Source: Propionibacteriaceae bacterium UBA6122 (GTDB taxonomy: Bacteria; Actinomycetota; Actinomycetes; Propionibacteriales; Propionibacteriaceae). From it: a DNA stretch of 64,000 nucleotides. This document shows positions 1-8,724 of this stretch, in pieces (positions within the stretch are counted from its first letter, which is position 1; every line of letters starts with the position of its first letter). The position numbers and the translations under genes are program-made. The notes below the pieces were generated by a model. It did no database searches, was not told the origin of the DNA, and saw only the letters and a program-made list of their open reading frames with translations. The stretch covers positions 62,560-126,559 of the forward strand of contig DIVW01000040.1 of assembly GCA_002428365.1 (NCBI GenBank), written 5' to 3'.

Positions 1-1
1 A

Positions 2-388
2 GTGGACGGCGAGCCGGTGGTGGTCGAGCGGGCCGCCAACCAGTCGAGCACGCCGATTGCGCAATGGCGGCTGCCAGCTGATCTGGGTCGGCAATACCGC
101 CGGGTGTCTGGGGATCCGAATCCGATTCACACCCATCTGTTGGCCGCTCGAGCCTTCGGCTTCGCCCGTCCGCTAATTCACGGGATGTGGACCCACGCCC
201 GGCTGCTGGCCGCGATCGAGGCCAAGCTGCCTGATCGGTACCGGGTCGAGGTGAGTTTCACCAAACCGATCCTGCTGCCAGCCAAGGTTGGCGCCTGGTG
301 GCGCTCCACTGGCGACCACTGGGACGCAGCCGTGACCACCATCGATGGCACCAAACCCCACCTGATCGCCAACATTCAAGTTGGCTGA
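2..388 (+). CDS. MaoC-like hot-dog hydratase domain protein (5' partial)
   Basis: The protein has the MaoC/R-specific enoyl-CoA hydratase signature: a segment reading YRRVSGDPNPIHTH, in which the Asp and His of the catalytic D-x(4)-H pair are visible, followed by a Gly-Phe-rich helix and a terminal beta strand. MaoC-family hot-dog enzymes hydrate trans-2-enoyl-CoA or act as dehydratases in fatty-acid or polyketide metabolism. Only about 128 residues are present. A GTG lies at position 2, but the family usually has more N-terminal sequence, so the gene probably starts outside the window. Its stop codon lies inside the first unit of a repeat array. The exact substrate cannot be told. Confidence 0.75.
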   Translation: MDGEPVVVERAANQSSTPIAQWRLPADLGRQYRRVSGDPNPIHTHLLAARAFGFARPLIHGMWTHARLLAAIEAKLPDRYRVEVSFTKPILLPAKVGAWWRSTGDHWDAAVTTIDGTKPHLIANIQVG

Positions 389-592
389 CCCTTCGACAAG
401 CTCAGGGAACTAACCCCCAGTTGGCTGAGCCCGTCGAAGCCCCAGTTGGCTGAGCCCGTCGAAGCCCCAGTTGGCTGACCCTTCGACAAGCTCAGGGAAC
501 TAACCCCAGTTGGCTGAGCCCGTCGAACCCCAGTTGGCTGAGCCCGTCGAACCCCAGTTGGCTGAGCCCGTCGAAGCCCAGTTGGCTGGGCC
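380..592. repeat. Array of 24-bp and 39-41-bp hairpin repeats between convergent genes
   Basis: Eight copies of TTGGCTG begin at 380, 421, 445, 471, 510, 534, 558 and 582. The short unit is about 24 bp (TTGGCTGAGCCCGTCGAA plus a spacer). Two longer units, at 380 and 471, contain CCTTCGACAAGCTCAGGGAAC. CTTCGACAAGCTCAG in a long unit can pair with CTGAGCCCGTCGAAG in the next, giving a 15-bp stem. The array fills the whole gap between two convergent stop codons, so it may act as a bidirectional terminator or REP-like element. A related family occurs at 54101-54246. Confidence 0.85.
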
Positions 593-2383
593 CTAGTAGC
601 GAGAGCCCTTGTAGGAGCTGCCGCCACGCGGCTTGTCGTCGCGGCGCGGACGGTCGTCGCGGCGACGGGGGGCGCCGTTGTCACGGGCCAACTCGATCAG
701 GCGACCAGAGATGCGAGTGCTACGCAGCGCCTCCCAGATTTCGGGCGACATGGCTGCGGGCAACTCCACCAGGGAATAGTCCAGGCGGATGTCGATGTGA
801 CCGAAGTCTTCGCGGCGTAGTCCGCCTTCATTGGCCAGCGCACCGACGATCTGGCGCGGACCGATCTTGTGGCGCTTGCCCACTTCGAGACGGTAGGTGT
901 TCATGGCCGGGCCATTGCCACGCGGCGGACGCGAGGAGCCCCGATCCGAGTCGCCATCACGATCACGGAAGCCGCGGCCCTCGCCGCGATCGGGACGCTC
1001 CACTGGGGCTCGCACCTCAGCCTTGGGGTCGAGCAGCATCGGCTCATCGCCTTGCAGGTTCAGGGCCAGCGCTGCGGCCACGTCCACCTCGGGTACGTCG
1101 TATTCGTCCACGTAGTGGGTGACGACCTGGCGGAAGAAATCGATGCGCTCATCGGCCAAGGCTGCGGTGATGGCATCATCGAAGCGGCTCAGGCGGGTGG
1201 CGTTGATGTCCTCGACGCTGGGCAGGTTCATTGGCGAAAGGGTCTGCCGGGTAGCCCGCTCAATCGAGGAGAGCAGGCGCCGCTCCCGCGGGGTAACGAA
1301 GGAGACTGCCTCGCCACTGCGGCCAGCGCGCCCGGTGCGACCGACCCGGTGGACGTAGGACTCACTGTCGAGCGGCAGATCGAAGTTGATCACGTGGCTG
1401 ATTCGCTCCACGTCCAAGCCGCGCGCGGCCACATCAGTGGCCACCAGAATGTCGAGCTTGCCGGACTTCAGCTGACCGATCACCCGCTCGCGCTGCGGCT
1501 GGGCGACGTCGCCGTTGATGGCCGCGGCGGAGAAGCCGCGCGCCTGCAGCTTTTCGGCCAGCGTCTCGGTGTCGTTCTTGGTGCGGACGAACACGATCAT
1601 GCCTTCGAAGTTCTCCACTTCGAGGATGCGGGTCAGTGCGTCCACCTTCTGCGGGAAGGAGACCTGCAGGTAGCGGTGCCGGACGTTCGGCGCCGTGGCG
1701 GTCTTGCCCTTGACTGCCAATTCGACTGCATCGGTGAGGTACTTGGTGCTCAACCGACGGATCTGAGCCGGCATGGTGGCCGAGAACAGCGCCACCTGCT
1801 TGGTGTCAGGAGTGTCGGCCAGAATGGTTTCGACGTCCTCGGTGAAGCCCATCGAGAGCATCTCGTCGGCCTCGTCCAGCACCAGGAAGCGCAGCTGGGT
1901 TAGGTCGAGGGTGCCCTTTTCCAGGTGGTCCATGATCCGGCCGGGCGTACCGACGACCACATGGACGCCGCGGGCCAGCGCGCTCAGCTGGACGCCGTAC
2001 CCCTGGCCGCCGTAGACCGGCAGGACGTGGACGCCGTGCATGCGGGTGGCGTAGGACTGGAAGGCCTCACACACCTGGAGCGCTAGCTCACGGGTGGGGG
2101 CGAGCACCAGAGCCTGGGGCGCCTTCTGCTTCAAGTCGAGCTTCTCGAGGATCGGCAGGGCGAACGCTGCGGTCTTACCGGTGCCAGTTTGGGCCAGGCC
2201 AACCACGTGGCGACCTTCCAGCATTGCCGGAATGACGGCCGCCTGAATCGGGGACGGGTTTTCGTAGCCGAGGTCTTTCAGCGTGCGCAGCAGCCGCTCA
2301 TCTAGGCCCAAATCGGCAAAACTGGGGCCGTCGTCAGTACTGGCTACGTCCGGGGTCGCCGGCTCAAAATTCTCGCTCGTCAC
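593..2383 (-). CDS. deaD: DEAD-box ATP-dependent RNA helicase with DbpA-type RNA-binding domain
   Basis: All core motifs are present in order: a Q motif near residue 25, AQTGTGKT (Walker A), PTREL, TPGR, DEAD, SAT, then the second RecA domain with VATDVAARGLDV and HRVGRTGRAG. Residues about 480-560 form a DbpA/CsdA-like RNA-binding domain, followed by an Arg/Gly-rich tail ending KGSRY. At 596 aa it matches the CsdA/DeaD class, which remodels structured RNA and ribosome precursors, often in the cold. The start is GTG at 2383 and no strong ribosome binding site is visible. The stop abuts the repeat array. Confidence 0.93.
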   Translation of the reverse strand: MTSENFEPATPDVASTDDGPSFADLGLDERLLRTLKDLGYENPSPIQAAVIPAMLEGRHVVGLAQTGTGKTAAFALPILEKLDLKQKAPQALVLAPTRELALQVCEAFQSYATRMHGVHVLPVYGGQGYGVQLSALARGVHVVVGTPGRIMDHLEKGTLDLTQLRFLVLDEADEMLSMGFTEDVETILADTPDTKQVALFSATMPAQIRRLSTKYLTDAVELAVKGKTATAPNVRHRYLQVSFPQKVDALTRILEVENFEGMIVFVRTKNDTETLAEKLQARGFSAAAINGDVAQPQRERVIGQLKSGKLDILVATDVAARGLDVERISHVINFDLPLDSESYVHRVGRTGRAGRSGEAVSFVTPRERRLLSSIERATRQTLSPMNLPSVEDINATRLSRFDDAITAALADERIDFFRQVVTHYVDEYDVPEVDVAAALALNLQGDEPMLLDPKAEVRAPVERPDRGEGRGFRDRDGDSDRGSSRPPRGNGPAMNTYRLEVGKRHKIGPRQIVGALANEGGLRREDFGHIDIRLDYSLVELPAAMSPEIWEALRSTRISGRLIELARDNGAPRRRDDRPRRDDKPRGGSSYKGSRY

Positions 2384-2440
2384 AACGAAACCGTAGTGGC
2401 TGCGGCTCTGGCTTCCTAACTGGCGCCTCCCACGGAAGCG

Positions 2441-3064
2441 CTAACGGCTTAGCAGCGTACCCACGATCACCGCAACCCCCAGGGCAATAATCAGCCCAGA
2501 TGCCACCAGGCCGAGCAGGCGCGTCACCCGGTCCGGAATCGTCGCTCCGAGCACCTTGCCCACCGCCGCCAGGCCAAGCTGCCAAGCCAGGGACGCCACC
2601 CCGGCAGCGATCACGAAGGCAGGCGCCACCATTGCGCCACCGCCGGTGGCGGTCAGGCCGCCGGCCAGGGCCAAGAAGTAGAGCAAAGTGAGCGGATTGA
2701 TGGCGGTGAGCCCCACGAACCGCAGGAAGACCGCCCGGCGGGGCACGTCTAGTACGGCTTTGGCCGGCGCAGGGGCGGTCAACAGTTGGTGCACGCCAAG
2801 CGCGATCACCACCAGCCCAGAGACCACCCCGGCAACCACCCCAGCGGCGCTGATCAATGGGGCCAACAACGCGCCGACGCTGACCGCTAGGGCGCAATAC
2901 ACCAGGTCGACGAAAGCGACGCCGGCCGCAGCAGCCGCACCGCTGCGCAAACCGTTCAGCATCGACTCGCGCAGGATCAACACCCCAATAGCGCCCAGCG
3001 GCATCGCCACGCCCAACCCGGCGGCCAGGCCAGCCAGGGTTGCGGTAAGGATGGCGTCACTCAC
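2441..3064 (-). CDS. LysE/RhtB-family amino-acid exporter
   Basis: This 207-aa protein is almost entirely hydrophobic with about six membrane segments. It carries the LysE-family N-terminal pattern (G-ATP-IG-like GVAMPLGAIGVL) and the internal NPLTLLYF motif. The family exports basic or other amino acids. The GTG start at 3064 (residues VSDAILTATLAG) is preferred over longer frames because it begins at the family's N-terminus. It is transcribed divergently from an Lrp-type regulator 70 bp away, the usual arrangement for exporters induced by their amino-acid substrate. The substrate is unknown. Confidence 0.85.
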   Translation of the reverse strand: MSDAILTATLAGLAAGLGVAMPLGAIGVLILRESMLNGLRSGAAAAAGVAFVDLVYCALAVSVGALLAPLISAAGVVAGVVSGLVVIALGVHQLLTAPAPAKAVLDVPRRAVFLRFVGLTAINPLTLLYFLALAGGLTATGGGAMVAPAFVIAAGVASLAWQLGLAAVGKVLGATIPDRVTRLLGLVASGLIIALGVAVIVGTLLSR

Positions 3065-3134
3065 CCGACCAAGCCTGCCCTGTAGCACCCGGCGCCCCTG
3101 CGCATTCGGCGGCCAAACACTACGATTGCGCAGT

Positions 3135-3578
3135 ATGGACGGCACAGATGAGCGAATCTTCAGCGAATTGCGCAGCAATGCCCGCCTTTCATTCAGCGAG
3201 CTTGGACGAAGGGTGGGCCTGAGCACTAACGCCGTCGCCGCCAGGGTGCGGCGCCTAGAGGCCGACGGCATCATCATCGGCTACACGGTGATTCCGGGCT
3301 CGAGCTCAGCAACCACCAGCGGTGGTTTGGAGGTGTTCATCGATCTGCGCCTGGACGCAGCCACCGACAATGACACCTTCGCCGAAGCGATCCGGCCGAT
3401 CCGCGAGATTGTTGACGCCGTGCATCTGACCGGTCCCTTCGACTACCTGGTTAGGGCCGTGGTCAGCGACACCGCAGCCCTAAATACGCTGATCAAGCGC
3501 CTCAAGGCCAGCTGCGGGGTGGCCCAAACCCAGACCCGGGTGGCTTTGCGCCCCACCCCGGCACCCCCGCTGCCCTGA
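3135..3578 (+). CDS. Lrp/AsnC-family transcriptional regulator
   Basis: The 147-aa protein starts at the ATG at 3135. Residues about 5-60 are an AsnC-type helix-turn-helix (GTDERIFSELRSNARLSFSE, with the recognition helix around GLSTNAVAARVRRLE). An alpha-beta RAM effector domain follows and includes GPFDYLVRAVV. Lrp proteins bind amino acids through the RAM domain. The divergent LysE exporter, 70 bp away, is the probable target, by analogy with Lrp-controlled exporter loci in actinobacteria. An open frame extends upstream of 3135 but has no family similarity. Confidence 0.9.
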   Translation: MDGTDERIFSELRSNARLSFSELGRRVGLSTNAVAARVRRLEADGIIIGYTVIPGSSSATTSGGLEVFIDLRLDAATDNDTFAEAIRPIREIVDAVHLTGPFDYLVRAVVSDTAALNTLIKRLKASCGVAQTQTRVALRPTPAPPLP

Positions 3579-3588
3579 AGTGGCCCGA

Positions 3589-5931
3589 TCAGGCTGCCGC
3601 TCGCCTTGGCGCCGTCCCACTGCCAAGTCGTGCACCGGCAACTGCTCGCCGGGGAGTTGCTGGGCCGGCAGCTGCGGCCGGGCGGCGTCCCAGTGATCGC
3701 CTCGGCACCGCCGTGCTGGCGAAGGCACCGCCGAGGCGCCGCAACATCGGCGGCGCCCACCAGTTGGCATCTCCCAGCACCGTCATGGTTGCTGGCACCA
3801 GCAACATCCGCACCAGGGTTGCGTCCAGCACCACCACGATGGCCAGCGCCACGCCCACCTGTTTGATGGAATCCATCGAACCGGTGGCAAAGCCGAGGAA
3901 GACCACCACGATCACCGAAGCGGCCGAGGTGATGATTCGACCGCTGCGTTGCAGGCCGAGTCGAACAGAGGCGTCGTTATCGCGCAGGTGGTTGTAAAAC
4001 TCCTTGACCCGATCGAGCAGGAAGACCTCGTAGTCCATCGCGAGGCCGAATCCGAAGGCTGCCACCAGCGCGACCACGTAGCTCTCCAGGCCGGTCTTGT
4101 CGAAGCCGTGTTCGGCGCTGAAGATCCAGGTGGTGATGCCCAATGAGGCGCCGATCGAGACCACGTTGGTGATCAGAGCTTTGATCGGCACCAGCGCTGA
4201 ACCGGTCATGAAGAACAGCAGGACGAAGGTGACTGCCGCCACCAGGGCGCCGGCCGCTGGCAACCCCTGAGCCAGGGCGCCGATGAAGTCGAGTTGCCCA
4301 GCAGCATTGCCGCCGACCCAAACCCGATCGCTCAACGCTCTGATCGCGATCACCGCCCGTGTCGCCTCCACACCGCCGGGGTCGGCAACATCGAGGCGGA
4401 TCTGCACCAAGGTGTGTTCGTCATCGATCTCGACTGGGGCCTCGGTCTTCTCAACGCGGTCGATATCGGCGATGGCTGCCACCAGGTCGTCGAGTTCATC
4501 GCGACTCAGGTCTTCTTTGGTGATCAGGAAGGCCTCCGAGTCGGCCCACACCGGGTACTGGTCTTCGATCACCGACAGGTAGTGCTCTTGTTCACCGCCG
4601 GGCGGCAGCATCTCCAGACCGGTGTTGCGAAGTTGCAGGTGAGCCAGCGGCACCAGCGCGACGGCGAGCAGCGCGACGCAGCCGATCATTACCGGCCAGG
4701 CGTGGCGCTGCACCCATCCGGCCAGCGCGGAAAAGGCGCCGTGCTCGGTGCCGACGTCGCCAAGGCGAACCAGCAGCCACCGAAAGCCTGCCCACCTCAT
4801 CAGCACGCTGGGGCCAGCCAACCGCCGTCCAATCAGGGTCAGCACCGCTGGCAGCAATGTGGTGGCGGTGAGCATCGCGAAGACGACGACACTGGCCGCA
4901 GCCACGCCCATGCCGCGCAGAATAGGGGGCGACATCAACAGCAGGCCGGAGACCGAAATGGCGATGGTCAATGCCGAGAAGGCCACCGTGCGTCCGGCGG
5001 TGGCTATCGTCTGTTGGACCGCTTGATGGACGGCCGGATCAAGACGGCTGGGACCGCCCTGGGGGGAGACCCCGGCCCTAATCAACTCCTCGCGAAACCG
5101 CGAGACCATCAACAGCCCGTAGTCAATGGACAAGCCGAGACCGATGACCGTGACGACGTTGATGGTCACGGCGTCCAGCTTCATGAAGTAGGAGACCAGT
5201 AGGACGATTCCCAGGCCGCCGGTAATGGAGGCCAAGGCTCCAATGATCGGCATGCCAGCGGACAGCAGCCCGCCGAATACGAAGATCATCACCACCAAGG
5301 AGATCGGCAGGGTGAGCGCCTCGGCTTTGGTGAGATCGCCTTCCATCACGGCATTGATCTCTTTGACGATCAGGTCGAAGTTGGAGACCACGTATTTGGC
5401 CTGGCTGAACTCGGCGGTGACACTGTCGCCTAGTTCATTGAGCCGATCAGTCACCTCAACGGAGGCTTGGTCTTTGGCCGACTCCTCAATATCGGGGTCA
5501 ATGGTGACGCGGACGAGGAACCCGTCACCGTCTTCGGCCAGCAGCGGTTCGGCCAGCGGCGTCGTGAATCCCAACAGCCAGGGATCAAGCACTGAATCGA
5601 CCCCATCGATTGCTTTGAGGTCATCGCGCGCCGTGGCGACGAGGGGTGCCACCTTGTTAGCTGTCTTGGTCTTTCCGATTCGCAGCTCGGTGACCAGCAG
5701 GGTCACATCAGCCCCCACCGACTCCTCGACGATGGTCGAAGCCCGATCAGAATCCGAGCCGGGCGCTCGCGGCTCAGACGACTCGAGTTTGGTGAAGATC
5801 GGGTCGCCCCCGAAGGCTCCGCCAGCGACTGCGCCGGCACCAATCACCACCACCAACCACAGCGCGACAACCCAGAACGGGAATCGGGTGATCAGGCGCA
5901 CGCCACACTGTGGCACGCCTGCCCCGCCCAA
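3589..5931 (-). CDS. MMPL-family RND transporter
   Basis: The 780-aa protein has two-fold symmetry: an N-terminal helix, an extracytoplasmic domain (about residues 45-190) and five or six helices, all repeated in the second half. The paired Asp-Tyr motifs typical of MmpL proteins are present in GLSIDYGLLMVSRFREE and AMDYEVFLLDRVKEF. MmpL proteins move lipids or other hydrophobic compounds using the proton gradient. The TTG at 5931, GTG at 5916 and GTG at 5901 are all possible starts; the last begins at the conserved RLITRFPFWVV. The C-terminal 40 residues are Ala/Pro/Arg-rich. The substrate is unknown. Confidence 0.88.
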   Translation of the reverse strand: MGGAGVPQCGVRLITRFPFWVVALWLVVVIGAGAVAGGAFGGDPIFTKLESSEPRAPGSDSDRASTIVEESVGADVTLLVTELRIGKTKTANKVAPLVATARDDLKAIDGVDSVLDPWLLGFTTPLAEPLLAEDGDGFLVRVTIDPDIEESAKDQASVEVTDRLNELGDSVTAEFSQAKYVVSNFDLIVKEINAVMEGDLTKAEALTLPISLVVMIFVFGGLLSAGMPIIGALASITGGLGIVLLVSYFMKLDAVTINVVTVIGLGLSIDYGLLMVSRFREELIRAGVSPQGGPSRLDPAVHQAVQQTIATAGRTVAFSALTIAISVSGLLLMSPPILRGMGVAAASVVVFAMLTATTLLPAVLTLIGRRLAGPSVLMRWAGFRWLLVRLGDVGTEHGAFSALAGWVQRHAWPVMIGCVALLAVALVPLAHLQLRNTGLEMLPPGGEQEHYLSVIEDQYPVWADSEAFLITKEDLSRDELDDLVAAIADIDRVEKTEAPVEIDDEHTLVQIRLDVADPGGVEATRAVIAIRALSDRVWVGGNAAGQLDFIGALAQGLPAAGALVAAVTFVLLFFMTGSALVPIKALITNVVSIGASLGITTWIFSAEHGFDKTGLESYVVALVAAFGFGLAMDYEVFLLDRVKEFYNHLRDNDASVRLGLQRSGRIITSAASVIVVVFLGFATGSMDSIKQVGVALAIVVVLDATLVRMLLVPATMTVLGDANWWAPPMLRRLGGAFASTAVPRRSLGRRPAAAAGPATPRRAVAGARLGSGTAPRRAAA

Positions 5932-6077
5932 CCCAACGGTGCGACCCAGGAATGGACTGGCCCGGCGCTGGCCGGCCTCGGCTTACAGTGGGCTCCAGAC
6001 AGGCATTCAGCGCTGGCAACTGTGCACTGGCAACTCAGCGCTGAGGACCAACCCCAAGGTGGCCCCAAGGAGTATCG

Positions 6078-6998
6078 ATGCAAGCAGAGCAGAACGCTCG
6101 CTGGGCGGTGGTACTCAACCCGACCAAGTTCGACGACGTGCCGCAGATCAAGGCCGAGTTGGAGCGGGTGTGTGCCGATCACGGCTGGCCCGCGCCCGAC
6201 TGGTACGAAACTGAAGCCGCCGATCCGGGCTTCGGGCAGGCGGCGCAAGCCGTGGCGTCCGGGGCGCAGCTGGTTTGCTCTCTCGGCGGGGACGGCACCG
6301 TCCGGGCGGTGGCTGGTGGGCTGTTGGGCACCGGGGTGCCATTGGGCCTGTTGCCAGCTGGCACCGGGAACCTGCTGGCCCGAAACCTGAAGCTGCCAGT
6401 GGATGATCTGGAGGCCTCGCTAGTGACGGCGCTCACCGGCCGCACTCAGCTGATCGATGTGGGCGAGGTGCAATGGGACGGCGCTGAGGCCGAGGTGTTC
6501 GTGGTGATGGCCGGCATGGGCCTGGACGCCGAGATCATGGCTGGGGTCGACGTTGAGCTGAAAAGGAAGGTCGGTTGGTGGGCCTATGTGGCCTCCGGGG
6601 TGCGGGCGGCGTTCCGCCTCGGCTTCGCCGTCCGGGTGAAGACCACCTCGCACCGGTTGCGCACCCAGCACGCGCGCACCGTCCTGGTGGGCAACTGCGG
6701 GGAGTTGACCGGCGGAGTGCAGCTGATTCCGCAAGCCAGCCTCGACGATGGCCTGCTTGATGTGGTGGTGGCCTCGCCGCATTCCCTATTCTCCTGGGCT
6801 GCTCTTGGCCTGCATCTGATTTCTGGAAAGCGCCGCGGTCATCGGAGTCTGGTTCATCTGCAGGATCGGCAAATATCGGTCCGCACCGCCGAACCGGTCG
6901 AGGCCCAGCTTGACGGTGACGCTGTCGGAGCCAAGTCAGTGATGGTCACCCGGGTGCTGGCCAAGGCGCTGCCGGTGCGCCTGCCGGTGCGCGAATAG
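6078..6998 (+). CDS. Diacylglycerol kinase-family lipid kinase
   Basis: The 306-aa protein has the DAGK catalytic domain, with the nucleotide-binding loop SLGGDGTVRAVAGG near residue 76 and the following LLPAGTGNLLARNL motif. The C-terminal half carries the beta-sandwich signature (GNCGELTGGVQLIPQA, then DGLLDVVV). Family members phosphorylate diacylglycerol, sphingoid bases or undecaprenol-like lipids at the membrane. An AAGGAG ribosome binding site lies six bases before the ATG. The gene is divergent from the MMPL transporter. The lipid substrate is not determined. Confidence 0.9.
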   Translation: MQAEQNARWAVVLNPTKFDDVPQIKAELERVCADHGWPAPDWYETEAADPGFGQAAQAVASGAQLVCSLGGDGTVRAVAGGLLGTGVPLGLLPAGTGNLLARNLKLPVDDLEASLVTALTGRTQLIDVGEVQWDGAEAEVFVVMAGMGLDAEIMAGVDVELKRKVGWWAYVASGVRAAFRLGFAVRVKTTSHRLRTQHARTVLVGNCGELTGGVQLIPQASLDDGLLDVVVASPHSLFSWAALGLHLISGKRRGHRSLVHLQDRQISVRTAEPVEAQLDGDAVGAKSVMVTRVLAKALPVRLPVRE

Positions 6999-7193
6999 GT
7001 CACGATACGAGATCAAAACCCGTACTCGTGGGCGCAGGTGTTCCCCATTCGGGTGACAACCCGCTATCGTTCCAGACGTAGTCGCTGTACTGGCTCACCC
7101 CAACGGGTAATGGGCTGTCTCCACCACGGGGGGTGCGGAGACCACAGGCGGCATCGGAAGTCGGTGCCGCGCCCGTTAGAAGGAGAATGTTGC

Positions 7194-7397
7194 ATGACCA
7201 CTGGAACCGTTAAGTGGTTCAACGCAGAAAAGGGTTTCGGCTTTATCGCGCCCGATGGCGGCGGACCTGACGTTTTCGCTCACTACACCGCGATCGTGAC
7301 CTCCGGGTTCCGCACGCTGGACGAAAACCAGAAGGTTGAATTCGAAATCACCCAGGGCCCGAAGGGTCCGCAAGCATCGAACATCAGCCCCATCTGA
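7194..7397 (+). CDS. cspA: Cold shock protein, CspA family
   Basis: This is a 67-aa cold shock domain with both RNA-binding motifs: KGFGFI (RNP1) and DVFAHY (RNP2). CspA proteins are single-stranded RNA chaperones. A strong AAGGAG site lies about 8 bases before the ATG. The upstream gap from 6999 is about 195 bp and probably contains a long structured 5' leader, common for cold-responsive csp genes. A strong terminator follows. A second family member is encoded at 48014-48217. Confidence 0.95.
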   Translation: MTTGTVKWFNAEKGFGFIAPDGGGPDVFAHYTAIVTSGFRTLDENQKVEFEITQGPKGPQASNISPI

Positions 7398-7413
7398 TCC
7401 TGTTGAACCAGGT

Positions 7414-7439
7414 CGGCCCCTCGCTTCGGCGGGGGGCCG
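7414..7439 (+). terminator. Rho-independent-like terminator after cspA
   Basis: The stem CGGCCCCTCGC / GCGGGGGGCCG closes on a TTCG tetraloop, with one wobble pair, and a pyrimidine-rich stretch (TTCTGCTTCC) follows. It lies 16 bp after the cspA stop and also faces the convergent lipoprotein gene. Confidence 0.75.
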
Positions 7440-7460
7440 TTCTGCTTCCCCAGCGGCGGG

Positions 7461-8066
7461 CTACTCGGCGCAGTCTTGGTCTTTGGCCTGCAGGGTGAGC
7501 TCGAGCACCTGGCCAGCGTCAAGATAGATGCGGTAGAACGCTTCAGCATTGCCGGGCACTTTCACGAAGCCCACGCCCTCTTTGCCTTCGCTGCCCTCCC
7601 ACGTCGGGTAGGCCTTCTTCACCTGGCCGTAGGCGCTGCCCAGGTGGACGCCCTCCGGCGTGGCCATCGAGGAGGTGGCGCCGATGATCACCAGCTGGCC
7701 GGAGGTGGCCGAGAAGAACAGCTTGCCGTCCAGGTCGTCGACATCAGCCGGGTGAGCGCCGAGCAGGCGTCCGTCCCCATCGGCGCCGCAGGTTCCCACG
7801 GTGCCGGAGATTTCGGTGGCCTGGCCGGTTTGGATGGCCTGGGCCTTGGTCATGCCGAGCTTGAGGGCGGCGACACCGTCTGGGCCGAGATTCGCATCCA
7901 GCGACGCTGACTGGCTCGCGGACGGAGTGACTGAAGGTGAACTTGCCACGATCGTCGGCTGCGGGGACGGCGTCGGCGCGGTCGTCACCGGGGGCACCAC
8001 ACACGCGGAGAGCCCCAGGGCGAAGGTGGCGCCTGCGAGAGTCAGTAGTGGCTTGCGTAGCTGCAT
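7461..8066 (-). CDS. Hypothetical secreted lipoprotein
   Basis: This 201-aa protein starts with a positively charged n-region, a hydrophobic stretch and a lipobox (LSAC, Cys about residue 22), so it should be lipid-anchored outside the membrane. A Ser/Thr/Pro-rich linker spans residues 25-55. The folded part (about 60-200) contains GLKL-type and LDGKLFFSATSGQL segments and a terminal Cys pair that could form a disulfide. I do not recognise a catalytic family. It converges on cspA. Confidence 0.75.
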   Translation of the reverse strand: MQLRKPLLTLAGATFALGLSACVVPPVTTAPTPSPQPTIVASSPSVTPSASQSASLDANLGPDGVAALKLGMTKAQAIQTGQATEISGTVGTCGADGDGRLLGAHPADVDDLDGKLFFSATSGQLVIIGATSSMATPEGVHLGSAYGQVKKAYPTWEGSEGKEGVGFVKVPGNAEAFYRIYLDAGQVLELTLQAKDQDCAE

Positions 8067-8326
8067 GTCTGCCTACCTGTCTTCGGTGTCGACCGGCGAT
8101 GGGCCGCTCAGCCGGCTGCGTCTGAGCGGATTGCTGGGGCCAAGAGTACGCGGGCACCGAAGGCTCCGGACAGCCGTGGCCGGTGTCTTTTCTGCTCGCT
8201 CGGCGGGGTCGTAAATGGGCCTCGCTGGCACCTTCGCGGAGGCCGAGGGCAGGCTCAGCCAGCGCCGCCTGGCGGTTTTTTCCTCACCCGAGCCCGATGC
8301 TAGACTCGACGGGCCGTAAGGCACCT

Positions 8327-8399
8327 GGGGCTATGGCGCAGTTGGTAGCGCGTCTCGTTCGCAATGAGAAGGTCAGGGGTTCGAATCCCCTTAGCTCCA
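8327..8399 (+). tRNA. tRNA-Ala (anticodon CGC)
   Basis: A 73-nt cloverleaf can be drawn. The acceptor GGGGCTA pairs with TAGCTCC (one G-T pair), the D stem is GCGC/GCGC, the anticodon stem TCTCG/TGAGA carries the loop TTCGCAA with anticodon CGC, and the T arm contains GGTTCGAATCC. The discriminator base is A at 8399 and no CCA is encoded. Anticodon CGC reads GCG (Ala). A TAGACT -10-like element lies at 8301-8306. Confidence 0.95.
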
Positions 8400-8406
8400 C
8401 TTTTGT

Positions 8407-8445
8407 GATGTCTCGCGACATGTGTCTCATATGTCGCGAGACATC
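8407..8445. repeat. Perfect 15-bp inverted repeat, probable IS481-type end
   Basis: GATGTCTCGCGACAT and its exact reverse complement flank a 9-base loop (GTGTCTCAT). The hairpin begins 8 bp after tRNA-Ala and directly follows the stop codon of the transposase-like remnant on the minus strand, as expected for the 3' end or terminal repeat of an insertion sequence. Confidence 0.7.
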
Positions 8446-8447
8446 TG

Positions 8448-8591
8448 TCATTTCTGGGACCTTCGGCCTGGTGGGGTGAGCTGGTTTCGCCAGTGGCCGC
8501 GGGTCGGGTCGATCTGGTGTTCGCTGAGGATTTCGCCGGTGTCTGGGGCGCTGACCACCTCGCCGTTCACAGTGACGAAACCCTGGGTGTT
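8448..8591 (-). pseudogene. C-terminal remnant of an IS481-like transposase/integrase
   Basis: The minus-strand frame encodes about 47 residues ending in a proper stop. It includes PDTGEILSEHQIDPTR, which resembles the C-terminal ATGEILREFTLDPTR-type segment of actinobacterial IS481-family transposases. An in-frame TAA sits immediately upstream (8592-8594) and no catalytic DDE domain is present, so this is a decayed fragment. The family call is from memory of the motif, not from a search. Confidence 0.55.
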
Positions 8592-8724
8592 TTACCCGGT
8601 GCGTCACCATAGGTAGAAGATCCCAGACGGATGGTCGTGGGGTATGGGCCGCGGGACGGTGCAGCCACTAGGGTTTTGCTCGAAGGTGGGTGCGACCGGC
8701 TTTGACAACGAGAGGATCCTTTCC

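Noticed and set aside
380..592. CRISPR array
   Set aside because: Repeats are too close (24 bp), have no unique spacers, form hairpins and lack cas genes.
869..1903. Long plus-strand open frame opposite the DEAD-box helicase
   Set aside because: It lies antisense to a gene with all helicase motifs; its sequence has no domain and reflects high-GC codon bias.
2688..3134. N-terminal extension of the Lrp-type regulator
   Set aside because: The upstream frame overlaps the divergent exporter and has no family similarity; the ATG at 3135 starts the HTH domain.
4294..5202. Plus-strand open frame opposite the MMPL transporter
   Set aside because: Antisense shadow of a recognisable transporter with low-complexity content.
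8284..8610. Minus-strand open frame running across tRNA-Ala
   Set aside because: It includes translated tRNA sequence (LRGFEPLTFSLRTRRATN-like) and ignores the real transposase-like frame.
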